From: Alphaproteobacteria bacterium UBA3612
GTDB taxonomy: Bacteria > Pseudomonadota > Alphaproteobacteria > Sphingomonadales > Sphingomonadaceae
Direction of reading: 5' to 3'
Length of the DNA stretch: 16,098 bases
Assembly: GCA_002375465.1 (NCBI GenBank)
Contig: DFLT01000010.1
Location: 12,873 to 28,970, forward strand
A program made the translations under genes and the position numbers. The notes under the pieces were generated by a model. It did not search any database. It saw nothing but the letters and a program-made list of their open reading frames with translations, and was not told the origin of the DNA. This document shows, piece after piece, positions 7,206-14,311 of this stretch; the first letter of the stretch is position 1; each line of letters begins with the position of its first letter.

Positions 7206-9395
7206 ATGAAAATAATTGCAAAAACCATACTTCTGACATCTGTCGCATTCTGCACTCCGGCCTTCGCGCAGTCTTCTGAATCAAAGACCGCGCAGGCGAC
7301 GACAGCGGATGATACTCCGGCGGCGGCGCAGCAGGAGGGTTTGGAAGACATTGTCGTGACGGCAACCCGCCGTGAAGAGCGTCTTCAGGAAATTCCGGTG
7401 GCGGTTACCGCGCTGACGAGCGATGCCATCGAGAGCGCCGGGGTACAAGACGTCCGCAGCCTGACCCAGGTTGTTCCCGGTTTTTTCGGCGGCAAGAATA
7501 TCGGACTGTTTCTGCCGGTCATTCGCGGCGTCGGCTCGTCCAGCGTTTCCGCAGCCGACGAGGCGAATGTCGCAACCTATATCGACGGCGTGTATCAGCC
7601 CGATCCTTATTCGACGTTCGTCGATCTGGCCGAGGTTGAGCGTGTGGAAGTTCTTAGAGGCCCACAGGGGACCGTGTTCGGAAGAAATGCGACCGGCGGA
7701 CTGATCAACGTCATCACGCCGGATCCCTCGTTCAATTTGCGCGGCAATATCGGCGGCCGCTATGGCCGGTTGAGAAATGATGCCTCCGATGTCGATCTTA
7801 AGGCCTATATCACGGGCGGGCTGACCAACACACTGGCGGCTGATCTTTCGGTCGTTTACCGACAGACTGACGACTATATCACCGATCTGGTCCGCGATGG
7901 CCATCTGGGCGGTAACCAGATTTTCAATTCGCGCAGCAAGCTGCTCTGGGAGCCAAGCGAAACGGCCCGGTTAGTCCTGACGGCGGAATATGCCGAACAG
8001 GATGGCTCGACCAACACGACCCAGCCCTTGAACGGCAACACGGCCGGGCGCCAGTTTTCCGGTGCGGTCCTACCGACCGAAGCGTGGCAATCGTCGGTCG
8101 ATACGCTGCCCGTGCTAGATTTCAAACGGTTCAACCTGGCGTTGCGCACGCGGTTTGATTTGGGTCCGGTGAATCTTGAAACCACCACCGGCTATATGCA
8201 TACCCGAACGGTCCAGGTTACGGATTCGGACGCATCAAACATATTCCTCGGCGTGGTATCAGCGGACGAGCCGAATATCAACACAGAGTCCCTCAGCCAG
8301 GAAATCCGGTTGCTTTCGACTGCACCGGGCCCATTTCAGTGGCTGGTCGGCCTGTATGGTTTCAGCCTCAATTCAGAGTCTGGACTCCGCATTCTGTCGC
8401 GCCCAGGGGGCACCGGGGCTCCGCAAACGTCGACCTCGCTTAACCCATATCTCAAGACCGAATCCTATTCGGGATTTGGGGAAGGCACCTACCAATTCGT
8501 TCCGAAGCTCTTCTTGACGCTTGGCGTTCGTTACACTTGGGAAAAGCGAGCATTCGAGCAGGTCTTAAACGGCAACAACCTGTTCGGAGAGGCCAATCGT
8601 AGTTTTGACAAGGTAACGTATCGCGGCGCTCTTCGGTATGAATTTGCCGACAGTGCGAACATCTACGCCACATATGGCACCGGATATAAAAGCGGTGTGT
8701 ACAACTTCACTTCGACCACGCCCACACCGGTGGATCCCGAGACGATCGATGCATATGAAATCGGACTCAAAGTTGATCCATTGTCATGGCTTCGCATGAA
8801 CATTTCGACCTATTATTATGACTATCAAAATCTGCAGGTCGTAGCCCGAGCGCCGTCCGGAAACACGTTTATTCTCCAAAATGCGGCTTCCGCCGAAATT
8901 TACGGGGGCGAGATTGAAATTACCGCAGCAGTAACGCGGCACCTGAAACTTCGCGCGTCGGCTGCATATACACACAGCGAGTACAAGGACTTTCCAAACG
9001 CACAGGGCTTTGTCCCGCTTCCAAGCGGCGGAAACTCCTCGGTCTCGGAAGATGCGTCCGGAAACCAGCTCACTCGTTCGCCTGAAAGCTCGCTCAATTT
9101 GGGCGCCGTATGGACCAAGGATCTCGCGAACGGCACCTTCGCTGTCGCGGCGAACGCCTATCACAGTTCGAGGGTCTATTTCGACTTTGCGAACCGCTTC
9201 TCTCAAGAGCCTTACACGCTGGTGAGCGGGGAGCTTTCGTATACGACTTCCGACGACAATTGGCGTTTCACGCTATGGGCCACCAATTTGACCAATCAGC
9301 AGGTTTATCGCGAAATCAGGAATGGGCCGTTGACCACTGATGTGACTTATGAGTCGCCACGGCGCGTAGGCTTGGGCGCATCCTACCGGTTTTAA
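7206..9395 (+). CDS. TonB-dependent outer-membrane receptor
   Basis: The 729-residue protein has a signal peptide (MKIIAKTILLTSVAFCTPAFA, cleavage expected after residue 21) and a linker rich in Ala, Thr and Gln. A TonB box EDIVVTATR follows at about residue 45, with a plug domain to about residue 165 (including VERVEVLRGPQGTVFGRNATGG). A long beta-barrel then ends in the aromatic terminal residue typical of outer-membrane proteins (SYRF). Such receptors import scarce or bulky compounds with energy from TonB-ExbBD. Sphingomonads carry many and often place them beside catabolic genes, so an aromatic substrate of this cluster is a reasonable cargo; a siderophore is the alternative. The gene lies 55 bases after the GntR stop and 55 bases before the SDR and may share their transcript. 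Its GC looks lower than in the hydrolase and ligase genes. Confidence 0.93.
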   Translation: MKIIAKTILLTSVAFCTPAFAQSSESKTAQATTADDTPAAAQQEGLEDIVVTATRREERLQEIPVAVTALTSDAIESAGVQDVRSLTQVVPGFFGGKNIGLFLPVIRGVGSSSVSAADEANVATYIDGVYQPDPYSTFVDLAEVERVEVLRGPQGTVFGRNATGGLINVITPDPSFNLRGNIGGRYGRLRNDASDVDLKAYITGGLTNTLAADLSVVYRQTDDYITDLVRDGHLGGNQIFNSRSKLLWEPSETARLVLTAEYAEQDGSTNTTQPLNGNTAGRQFSGAVLPTEAWQSSVDTLPVLDFKRFNLALRTRFDLGPVNLETTTGYMHTRTVQVTDSDASNIFLGVVSADEPNINTESLSQEIRLLSTAPGPFQWLVGLYGFSLNSESGLRILSRPGGTGAPQTSTSLNPYLKTESYSGFGEGTYQFVPKLFLTLGVRYTWEKRAFEQVLNGNNLFGEANRSFDKVTYRGALRYEFADSANIYATYGTGYKSGVYNFTSTTPTPVDPETIDAYEIGLKVDPLSWLRMNISTYYYDYQNLQVVARAPSGNTFILQNAASAEIYGGEIEITAAVTRHLKLRASAAYTHSEYKDFPNAQGFVPLPSGGNSSVSEDASGNQLTRSPESSLNLGAVWTKDLANGTFAVAANAYHSSRVYFDFANRFSQEPYTLVSGELSYTTSDDNWRFTLWATNLTNQQVYREIRNGPLTTDVTYESPRRVGLGASYRF

Positions 9396-9450
9396 AGATG
9401 ATTGTTGGCGGTCCTGAAAGCTGATCGTCATCGCTCTGAAGGGAGTTCTG

Positions 9451-10284
9451 ATGATCAGGTTCAAGGACAAGGTCGCAATTGTGACCGGGGGCGCCGCCGG
9501 GATCGGCGCAGCGACGGCGCGAATATTTGCCGAACTCGGGGCGGCAGTGGTGATCGCCGATGTCGATGCGGCGGCGGCCTCAGCCTTGGTCGATGCGCTG
9601 AGGCGCGACGGGCTGGACGCGTCATTCGTCCTGACGGACGTGCTTGTCGAAGAGGACATAAAGGCGGCGATCGAACACGCCGTTTCGACCTATGGCGGAC
9701 TCGACATCCTCCACAACAATGCCGGGATCCCCCGGACGCGGGCGCCCGACGCCGAGGTGTCCGACATGACGGTCGATATGTGGCGGATGACGCTGGACGG
9801 TAATCTCACAAGCGTCATGCTTGGGTGCAAATACGCGATCCCGCATATGCGCCGCCGCGGCGGCGGAGCAATCGTCAACACATCGTCCGGCGGAGCACTG
9901 GCGGCGACGGTCGATCTCACCGCCTACAGCGCGGCGAAGGCCGGTGTCCATGCACTGACCCGGGAAGTCGCGGTCGCCTATGGCCGCGACAATATTCGGT
10001 GCAATGCAGTAGTTCCAGGCGCCGTGCTCACTGCGCGCGGCAGGGCAACCTTGCCGCCTGAAGTCCTGCAGATGTTCGCAGACGAGACGCCGTTGCCTTA
10101 TCTTGCCGAGCCGGAAGACATCGCCAGCATCGCCGTGTTCCTGGCATCCGATCACGCCAAGATGATTACCGGGCAGGCGATTCTGGCCGATGGCGGAATG
10201 CTCAGCAAGCTACCCTATTGGTCCTCGAAACTGCGCGCCGCCCGTGGCGAGGAATTCGATCGCAGCGCGGCTGATATTAGCTAG
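9451..10284 (+). CDS. Short-chain dehydrogenase/reductase (SDR), possible dihydrodiol dehydrogenase
   Basis: This is a classical SDR of 277 residues. The cofactor motif TGGAAGIG is at 12-19, an acidic residue after beta-2 (IADVD, D37) favours NAD(H), and NNAG is at 89-92. The catalytic Ser lies in NTSSGG (145-146), with YSAAK giving Y159 and K163. The C-terminal stretch is about 20 residues longer than a minimal SDR. GGGAG at 9441-9445 lies five bases before the ATG. In this cluster the expected job is oxidation of the cis-diol made by the Rieske dioxygenase (a BenD/BphB-like role). Sequence alone does not prove this, because generic alcohol and 3-oxoacyl reductases look the same. It is separated from the Rieske genes by the oppositely oriented extradiol dioxygenase, and shares a direction with the receptor and GntR genes. 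Confidence 0.9.
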   Translation: MIRFKDKVAIVTGGAAGIGAATARIFAELGAAVVIADVDAAAASALVDALRRDGLDASFVLTDVLVEEDIKAAIEHAVSTYGGLDILHNNAGIPRTRAPDAEVSDMTVDMWRMTLDGNLTSVMLGCKYAIPHMRRRGGGAIVNTSSGGALAATVDLTAYSAAKAGVHALTREVAVAYGRDNIRCNAVVPGAVLTARGRATLPPEVLQMFADETPLPYLAEPEDIASIAVFLASDHAKMITGQAILADGGMLSKLPYWSSKLRAARGEEFDRSAADIS

Positions 10285-10298
10285 GCTCGCCCGAGTTC

Positions 10299-10330
10299 CC
10301 CCGCCTCCAGCCCAATGCCTTGAGGCGGGG
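10299..10330. terminator. Hairpin between convergent genes, likely bidirectional terminator
   Basis: CCCCGCCTC (10299-10307) pairs perfectly with GAGGCGGGG (10322-10330) across a 14-base loop, a nine-base-pair GC-rich stem. It lies between the SDR stop and the converging extradiol dioxygenase stop. No T-tract follows in either direction, so termination efficiency is uncertain. Confidence 0.5.
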
Positions 10331-10348
10331 AGCGTCAGGATCTGGACA

Positions 10349-11236
10349 TCACAGTTCGACGTCCAATGATCCCATCACCTCGGGGCCGTGACCAAACACA
10401 TCGTTGGTATGATATTGCTGCTGGCTAAACGATTTCGCGCTACCCCAGCCGAGTTCGAGCAGCCAGCCGGAGGGTGTCGAGAAGTAAAAGGTCAACGCTT
10501 CGTCGTTCGAGTGCTTACCAAGCTGCAATGCCACGTCGATGCCCTGAGACCGGACAATGTCATGCGCTTTTCCAAGATCGTTCAATTCGGTGTATTCGAG
10601 CATCAGGTGATTCAGGCGTTTCGTGCCCGCGATGCCAAATGCGATCGAATGCTGTCGATCGTTACAGTGCATGAACGTCGGTTCGGCACGCCCGACCGGC
10701 GTATTGAGGTGATACTGGATGAAACCCTCCAAGCCCAGCAGCTTGTAGAAGCGATGGGATGCGACAGGATCATCTGCATGAATTAGGACATGACCCAGCC
10801 CTTCGGACCCGGTCTTGAACTTGCCGTGCATACGGCGTCCAGGATGGAACGGCATGTCCATAGCGATCAATGGGCCGAAAAACAGTTCGACCACGTTCCC
10901 ACTGGGATCTGTCAGCTTTATCAGGCCCAGCACGCGGCGCTCGACAGCTTCCTCTGCGGTTCCGACGCGGTAGGCAATATCGGCAGCGTCCAGCCGCGCG
11001 GCGATGTCGTCCAGCGCGTCCTGATCGGCAACCCGCCACCCCATATAGGCCAGATCGTCATCCCCGCCGACATGCATCACAAAGCGATGATGCCAATAAT
11101 CCATTCGCAGGTAGAACCTGTCGGGTTCGCCTTCGTCGAACACTTCCAGCCCCGCAATATCTGCGGCGAACCGCCTCCAGGCGTCGCCATCGGAGATGTG
11201 AAGCCCGAGATAGCCAAGCTCAGTTACTTTACTCAT
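10349..11236 (-). CDS. Type I extradiol ring-cleavage dioxygenase (BphC-like)
   Basis: This enzyme opens a catechol-type ring next to the two hydroxyls using Fe(II) and O2. The 295-residue, two-domain vicinal-oxygen-chelate protein has all expected active-site residues: metal ligands H149 (GLGHVLIHADD), H210 (RLNHLMLEY) and E261 (WLLELGWG), acid/base His H196 (RQHSIAF), and Y251. The N-terminal domain (ELGYLGLHISD...) resembles the 2,3-dihydroxybiphenyl 1,2-dioxygenase side of the family rather than catechol 2,3-dioxygenase, suggesting a catechol with a bulky substituent; that is an inference. The start is ATG 11236, with GGAGGA six bases upstream; the open frame extends to 11362, but that extra part overlaps the promoter. 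It is divergent from the Rieske genes and apparently co-regulated with them through GTGRCATGYCAC sites. Confidence 0.93.
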   Translation of the reverse strand: MSKVTELGYLGLHISDGDAWRRFAADIAGLEVFDEGEPDRFYLRMDYWHHRFVMHVGGDDDLAYMGWRVADQDALDDIAARLDAADIAYRVGTAEEAVERRVLGLIKLTDPSGNVVELFFGPLIAMDMPFHPGRRMHGKFKTGSEGLGHVLIHADDPVASHRFYKLLGLEGFIQYHLNTPVGRAEPTFMHCNDRQHSIAFGIAGTKRLNHLMLEYTELNDLGKAHDIVRSQGIDVALQLGKHSNDEALTFYFSTPSGWLLELGWGSAKSFSQQQYHTNDVFGHGPEVMGSLDVEL

Positions 11237-11242
11237 GGGACA

Positions 11243-11248
11243 TCCTCC
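11243..11248 (-). promoter_or_regulatory. Ribosome-binding site of the extradiol dioxygenase
   Basis: GGAGGA on the minus strand lies six bases before ATG 11236. It supports this start over the in-frame ATG at 11362. Confidence 0.75.
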
Positions 11249-11267
11249 AGCAGTTCTCTGAGCAAAT

Positions 11268-11296
11268 CGTCTAGCAGCGTGACATGCCAGCGGCAA
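11268..11296 (-). promoter_or_regulatory. Possible promoter of the extradiol dioxygenase
   Basis: On the minus strand TTGCCG (11296-11291) and TAGACG (11273-11268) are 17 bases apart. The -10 match is poor, but the arrangement copies the GntR promoter: the GTGRCATGYCAC-type site begins one to two bases after the -35 element. Transcription would start at about 11261, leaving a leader of about 25 bases with GGAGGA. Confidence 0.4.
11279..11290 (-). promoter_or_regulatory. Candidate operator at the extradiol dioxygenase promoter
   Basis: On the plus strand it reads GTGACATGCCAG. It matches the reverse complement of the site in the GntR promoter (6380-6391) at eleven of twelve positions, and sits at nearly the same place relative to the -35 element. 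Confidence 0.5.
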
Positions 11297-11372
11297 GCGG
11301 CGGTCTTGGGATTCAATTGTCGCACGGGTCAGGACGAGATCACGGCGTACCGCAAAGTGCAAACAAACGGGG

Positions 11373-11399
11373 TTGCATGAAACGACTGGTGATTATAGA
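11373..11399 (+). promoter_or_regulatory. Possible promoter of the Rieske dioxygenase genes
   Basis: TTGCAT (11373-11378) and TATAGA (11394-11399) are 15 bases apart, which is shorter than ideal. Transcription would start near 11406, inside the palindrome at 11405-11414. A second possibility (CTGACA 11404-11409 with GATAAC 11427-11432, 17-base spacing) would start transcription too close to the ATG to include the ribosome-binding site. Confidence 0.3.
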
Positions 11400-11404
11400 A
11401 AGCC

Positions 11405-11414
11405 TGACATGTCA
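11405..11414 (+). promoter_or_regulatory. Candidate operator TGACATGTCA before the Rieske genes
   Basis: This is a perfect ten-base palindrome with a C on the right that extends the match to the other sites (TGACATGTCAC). It lies 29 bases before the alpha-subunit ATG, probably around the transcription start, where bound protein would repress. It is the most symmetric copy of the shared motif. Confidence 0.5.
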
Positions 11415-11443
11415 CACGAAATGCCCGATAACGGGAGAGGTAT

Positions 11444-12802
11444 ATGACGACGCTTGATAAAGCCGCGCTTGAAGCACTGATCGAGGAGCGCGAAGCGGAA
11501 GGCGTGTTTCGCATCCACCGTACCATGTTTACCGATCCAGAGCTGTTCGAGTTCGAGATGGAGCATGTTTTTGCGGCGGGCTGGGTATATCTTGGCCATG
11601 AAAGCCAGCTTCCACAGCCCAACGACTTTGTGACATGCTATATCGGTCAGCAACCGGTCATTCTGTCGAGGCAGGCCGATGGTGGGCTGATGGCGTTTCT
11701 CAACGCCTGCCAGCATCGCGGAGCCATGCTTGAAACGCGCGCCAGCGGAAACCAGAAACTGTTCGTCTGTCCCTTCCACAGCTGGAGCTATCGCAATGAC
11801 GGCAAGCTGATCGGTTGCGGGGACATGGCGCAGGCGGGCTATGGCCCCGGCTTCAGCAAGGCCGAGCTCGGGTTGCAGCCCGTCGCGCGTGTCGAAAATT
11901 ACCGCGGCTTTGTTTTCGGGTCGCTCAATCACGACATCATGAGCCTGCAGGAATATCTGGGGGGGGCGAAGGCGTTTATCGACCTTGTGGTCGATCAGGA
12001 TGAAAACGGCCAGATCGACGTGATCCCAGGGCCGCAGATCTACACCTTTGACGGCAACTGGAAGCTACAGGCGGAGAACGGCGTCGATGGATATCACGTT
12101 GGATCGATCCACAATAATTACATTCTGACGACCAGTAACCGCCAGCGAATCGCCGCCGGGAACGATGTGGTCAGCGCGGTAGATGTGTCGGGGTTCAACA
12201 AGCTCGCGGGGGGCTATTACGCGTTCGAGAATGGTCATGTCGTTCTGTGGAACGAGTTGCCGAACCCGCAGGTTCGCCCCGCCCACGCCTCGCACGAGAA
12301 ATTCGTGGCCAAGTTCGGCGCGGATCGCGCGCATTGGATGACGAATACCTGGCGGAATCTTTTCATCTTTCCGAACCTGTTGCTGATGGACCAGATGAGC
12401 AGTCAGATTCGTTCGTTCCGGCCGCTTGCCGTCGACAAGACCGAAGTAAAGGCATTCGCCTTCGCCCCGCGGGACGAGGCGGTCGATCTGCTTCCCGTGC
12501 GCATCCGCCAATATGAGGATTTCTTCAATGCGTCGGGCCTGGCCACGCCGGACGATCTGGCCGCATTCAACGCGACCCAGGCCGGTTTTGCCGCGCGTCA
12601 CGCGGAGTGGAGCGATGTCTCACGCGGATGGGCGCACATGCGACCGGGCGGCGATGAGCGCGCGGCGAAGCTTGGCTGTGCCCCGAAATATTACGGCACG
12701 CATCTTCAGGACGAAGGAATCTTCCTGAACCAGCATCGTCATTGGCGCAGGATGATGATTGACGGCACGCAGCGCGCAGATCTGCTGGAGGCAGCGGAAT
12801 GA
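11444..12802 (+). CDS. Rieske ring-hydroxylating dioxygenase, alpha subunit (benzoate-dioxygenase type)
   Basis: This is the catalytic subunit of a two-subunit aromatic-ring dioxygenase that adds O2 to form a cis-diol. The 452 residues include a Rieske [2Fe-2S] site with C89-x-H91 (CQHRG) and C109-x2-H112 (CPFHSW). The mononuclear iron motif is ENGVDGYHVGSIH, giving bridging D215 and ligands H218 and H223; D359 in QYEDFFNASG is the likely third ligand. The segment EDFFNASGLATPDDLAAF is typical of the benzoate/anthranilate/2-halobenzoate dioxygenase group, which suggests a carboxylated aromatic substrate. The GGGAG ribosome-binding site lies six bases before the ATG. The stop overlaps the beta-subunit start (ATGA). 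No reductase or ferredoxin gene follows, although benC-type reductases usually do. Confidence 0.95.
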   Translation: MTTLDKAALEALIEEREAEGVFRIHRTMFTDPELFEFEMEHVFAAGWVYLGHESQLPQPNDFVTCYIGQQPVILSRQADGGLMAFLNACQHRGAMLETRASGNQKLFVCPFHSWSYRNDGKLIGCGDMAQAGYGPGFSKAELGLQPVARVENYRGFVFGSLNHDIMSLQEYLGGAKAFIDLVVDQDENGQIDVIPGPQIYTFDGNWKLQAENGVDGYHVGSIHNNYILTTSNRQRIAAGNDVVSAVDVSGFNKLAGGYYAFENGHVVLWNELPNPQVRPAHASHEKFVAKFGADRAHWMTNTWRNLFIFPNLLLMDQMSSQIRSFRPLAVDKTEVKAFAFAPRDEAVDLLPVRIRQYEDFFNASGLATPDDLAAFNATQAGFAARHAEWSDVSRGWAHMRPGGDERAAKLGCAPKYYGTHLQDEGIFLNQHRHWRRMMIDGTQRADLLEAAE

Positions 12803-13287
12803 GCGATTCCCGACTCTCCCGGGCCGCCGATCTGGTCCGGTTGGAAGGCTGGTTTCTCGACAACCGGGATTGGGATGCGTGGCTGAACCTGTATGCGCGG
12901 ACAGCGACTTACTGGTTGCCGTGCTGGCTGGATGAGGACAACTATACCAGTGATCCAAATCGGCAGATGTCGTTGATCTATTATCCAAACCGGAACGGTC
13001 TGGAGGATCGTGTGTTCCGGATACGGACGGATCAGTCGCTTGCCTCTCTGCCGCTGCCACGAACCTGCCATATTACGTCGGTGATCACGACCGCATTGGA
13101 GGAAGATAATATCGTCGTGCAGTCGAACTGGGTTGTATACAGTTACAAGCTGGGAAAGCAGCATAATTTCTTCGGTCAACAGCGGCACACGTTCGAAACC
13201 GATGGCCAGGATCTCAAGATCGTGTCTCGCAAGATAATTCTTGCGAACGATATCATTCCAAACGTCCTGGATATTTACAGTATTTAA
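12799..13287 (+). CDS. Rieske ring-hydroxylating dioxygenase, beta subunit
   Basis: This is the small subunit (162 residues, NTF2-like fold) that supports the alpha3beta3 oligomer. The motifs DWDAWLNLYARTATYWLP and SLIYYPNRNGLEDRVFRI match the benzoate 1,2-dioxygenase small-subunit group, in agreement with the alpha subunit. It starts within the alpha stop codon (four-base overlap ATGA), so the two are translated together. The 3' half is noticeably richer in A and T than the genes that follow (for example around 13221-13287). A 139-base gap separates it from the hydrolase, where a benC-like reductase would be expected. Confidence 0.93.
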   Translation: MSDSRLSRAADLVRLEGWFLDNRDWDAWLNLYARTATYWLPCWLDEDNYTSDPNRQMSLIYYPNRNGLEDRVFRIRTDQSLASLPLPRTCHITSVITTALEEDNIVVQSNWVVYSYKLGKQHNFFGQQRHTFETDGQDLKIVSRKIILANDIIPNVLDIYSI

Positions 13288-13337
13288 GACGGTTGTCGCT
13301 GGTGGCGCGCAGGGGGCGGTCGCCATCTTATCATGAA

Positions 13338-13400
13338 TTGACGTGGGGAACGCGACCGTCACCGTGAATCGCTTGGATGCCGGTCACGATGCGCTACACA
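13338..13400 (+). promoter_or_regulatory. Possible promoter region of the hydrolase-ligase pair
   Basis: The gap 13288-13426 holds ATTGACGTGG (13337-13346), identical to ten bases at the GntR promoter, but with no matching -10 and no palindrome after it. Nearer the gene, TTGGAT (13373-13378) and TACACA (13395-13400) are 16 bases apart. Both are weak. Read-through from the Rieske genes is equally possible. Confidence 0.25.
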
Positions 13401-13415
13401 CGGTGTAATGATGTG

Positions 13416-13420
13416 AGGAG
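13416..13420 (+). promoter_or_regulatory. Ribosome-binding site that fixes a TTG start
   Basis: AGGAG lies six bases before TTG 13427, the start of the hydrolase. Confidence 0.65.
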
Positions 13421-13426
13421 TTTAAA

Positions 13427-14254
13427 TTGATTAATCCAGAAATCGGGAAATCGGTTCATGCGGGCGGTATTCGCACCAACTATATCGAGGCGGGCGAGAC
13501 TCGAGCCGATGCGTTGATTCTCATTCACGGCTCCGGTCCGGGGGTCACCGCCTTTGCCAACTGGAACGGGGTTATCCCTGCATTCGCCGAACATTATCAT
13601 GTCTATGCGCCCGACATGGTCGGCTTCGGCTATACCGAATGTCCCGAGGACATCACCGACTTCACGCTCGATTTCTGGGTCGGCCACATCATTGACTTTA
13701 TGGACGCGCTGGGCGTCGAAAAGGCGCGCCTTGTAGGTAACAGCTATGGCGGCGCGCTCAGCCTCGCGGTCGCCGCGCGACATCCCGACCGGGTCGAGAA
13801 ATTCGTGCTGATGGGCGCTGCGGGCGTCAAGTTCGAGATGAGCGACGGCCTGCGCGAAGTCTGGGGCTACGAACCCTCGCTCGCCAACATGCGCAAGCTG
13901 ATGGAAACCTTCGCCTATGATCCGTCGCTGGTGAAGGACGTGATCGTCCAGTCGCGGCACGAGGCGAGCATTCGTCCCGGCAGCCATGAGAATTTCTCGC
14001 GCCTGTTCCCCGAACCGCGCCAGGCGAAGCTCGACCGCCTCGCCACGCCGGAGGACGATATCCGCGCAATCACCGCCCCCGCCCTGGTCGTGCATGGGCG
14101 TGAGGATGTGATCGTGCCGGTCGAGGTCGCCTATCGCTATTCCGCACTGCTCCAGAACAGCGAACTCCATGTCTTTGGCGAATGCGGTCACTGGACCCAG
14201 ATCGAGAAACGCGACCGCTTCATCGAGATCGTCCTTGGTTTCCTTGCCGCGTAA
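13427..14254 (+). CDS. Alpha/beta-fold C-C hydrolase of meta-cleavage products (DmpD/XylF/TodF-like)
   Basis: This enzyme hydrolyses the vinylogous diketone made by extradiol cleavage, giving a carboxylic acid and 2-hydroxypenta-2,4-dienoate, the substrate of the hydratase encoded at 4543-5325. The 275-residue protein shows the oxyanion segment HGSGPGVTAFANW (34-46), nucleophile elbow GNSYGG (S106), acid D227 (HGREDVIVP) and base H255 (GECGHWTQIE), a complete triad. The sequence resembles the 2-hydroxymuconate-semialdehyde/alkyl-HODA hydrolase branch more than the biphenyl HOPDA branch. It starts at TTG with AGGAG six bases upstream. The ligase follows 57 bases later. GC is visibly higher than in the Rieske beta gene just before it, which suggests the two parts were joined from different sources. 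Confidence 0.93.
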   Translation: MINPEIGKSVHAGGIRTNYIEAGETRADALILIHGSGPGVTAFANWNGVIPAFAEHYHVYAPDMVGFGYTECPEDITDFTLDFWVGHIIDFMDALGVEKARLVGNSYGGALSLAVAARHPDRVEKFVLMGAAGVKFEMSDGLREVWGYEPSLANMRKLMETFAYDPSLVKDVIVQSRHEASIRPGSHENFSRLFPEPRQAKLDRLATPEDDIRAITAPALVVHGREDVIVPVEVAYRYSALLQNSELHVFGECGHWTQIEKRDRFIEIVLGFLAA

Positions 14255-14311
14255 CATGCATCGCTCATTTGCGGCGTGGCCGCGCCGCGCCGCTGTTGAA
14301 GAGGAAAGCCG

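Noticed and set aside
9451..10284. Firm naming of the SDR as a benD or bphB dihydrodiol dehydrogenase
   Set aside because: Only generic SDR motifs are visible. The role is suggested by context alone, so no gene symbol was given.
11237..11362. N-terminal extension of the extradiol dioxygenase by 42 residues
   Set aside because: The extension runs through the shared operator and promoter, and GGAGGA sits at the right distance only from ATG 11236. The family also starts at that point.
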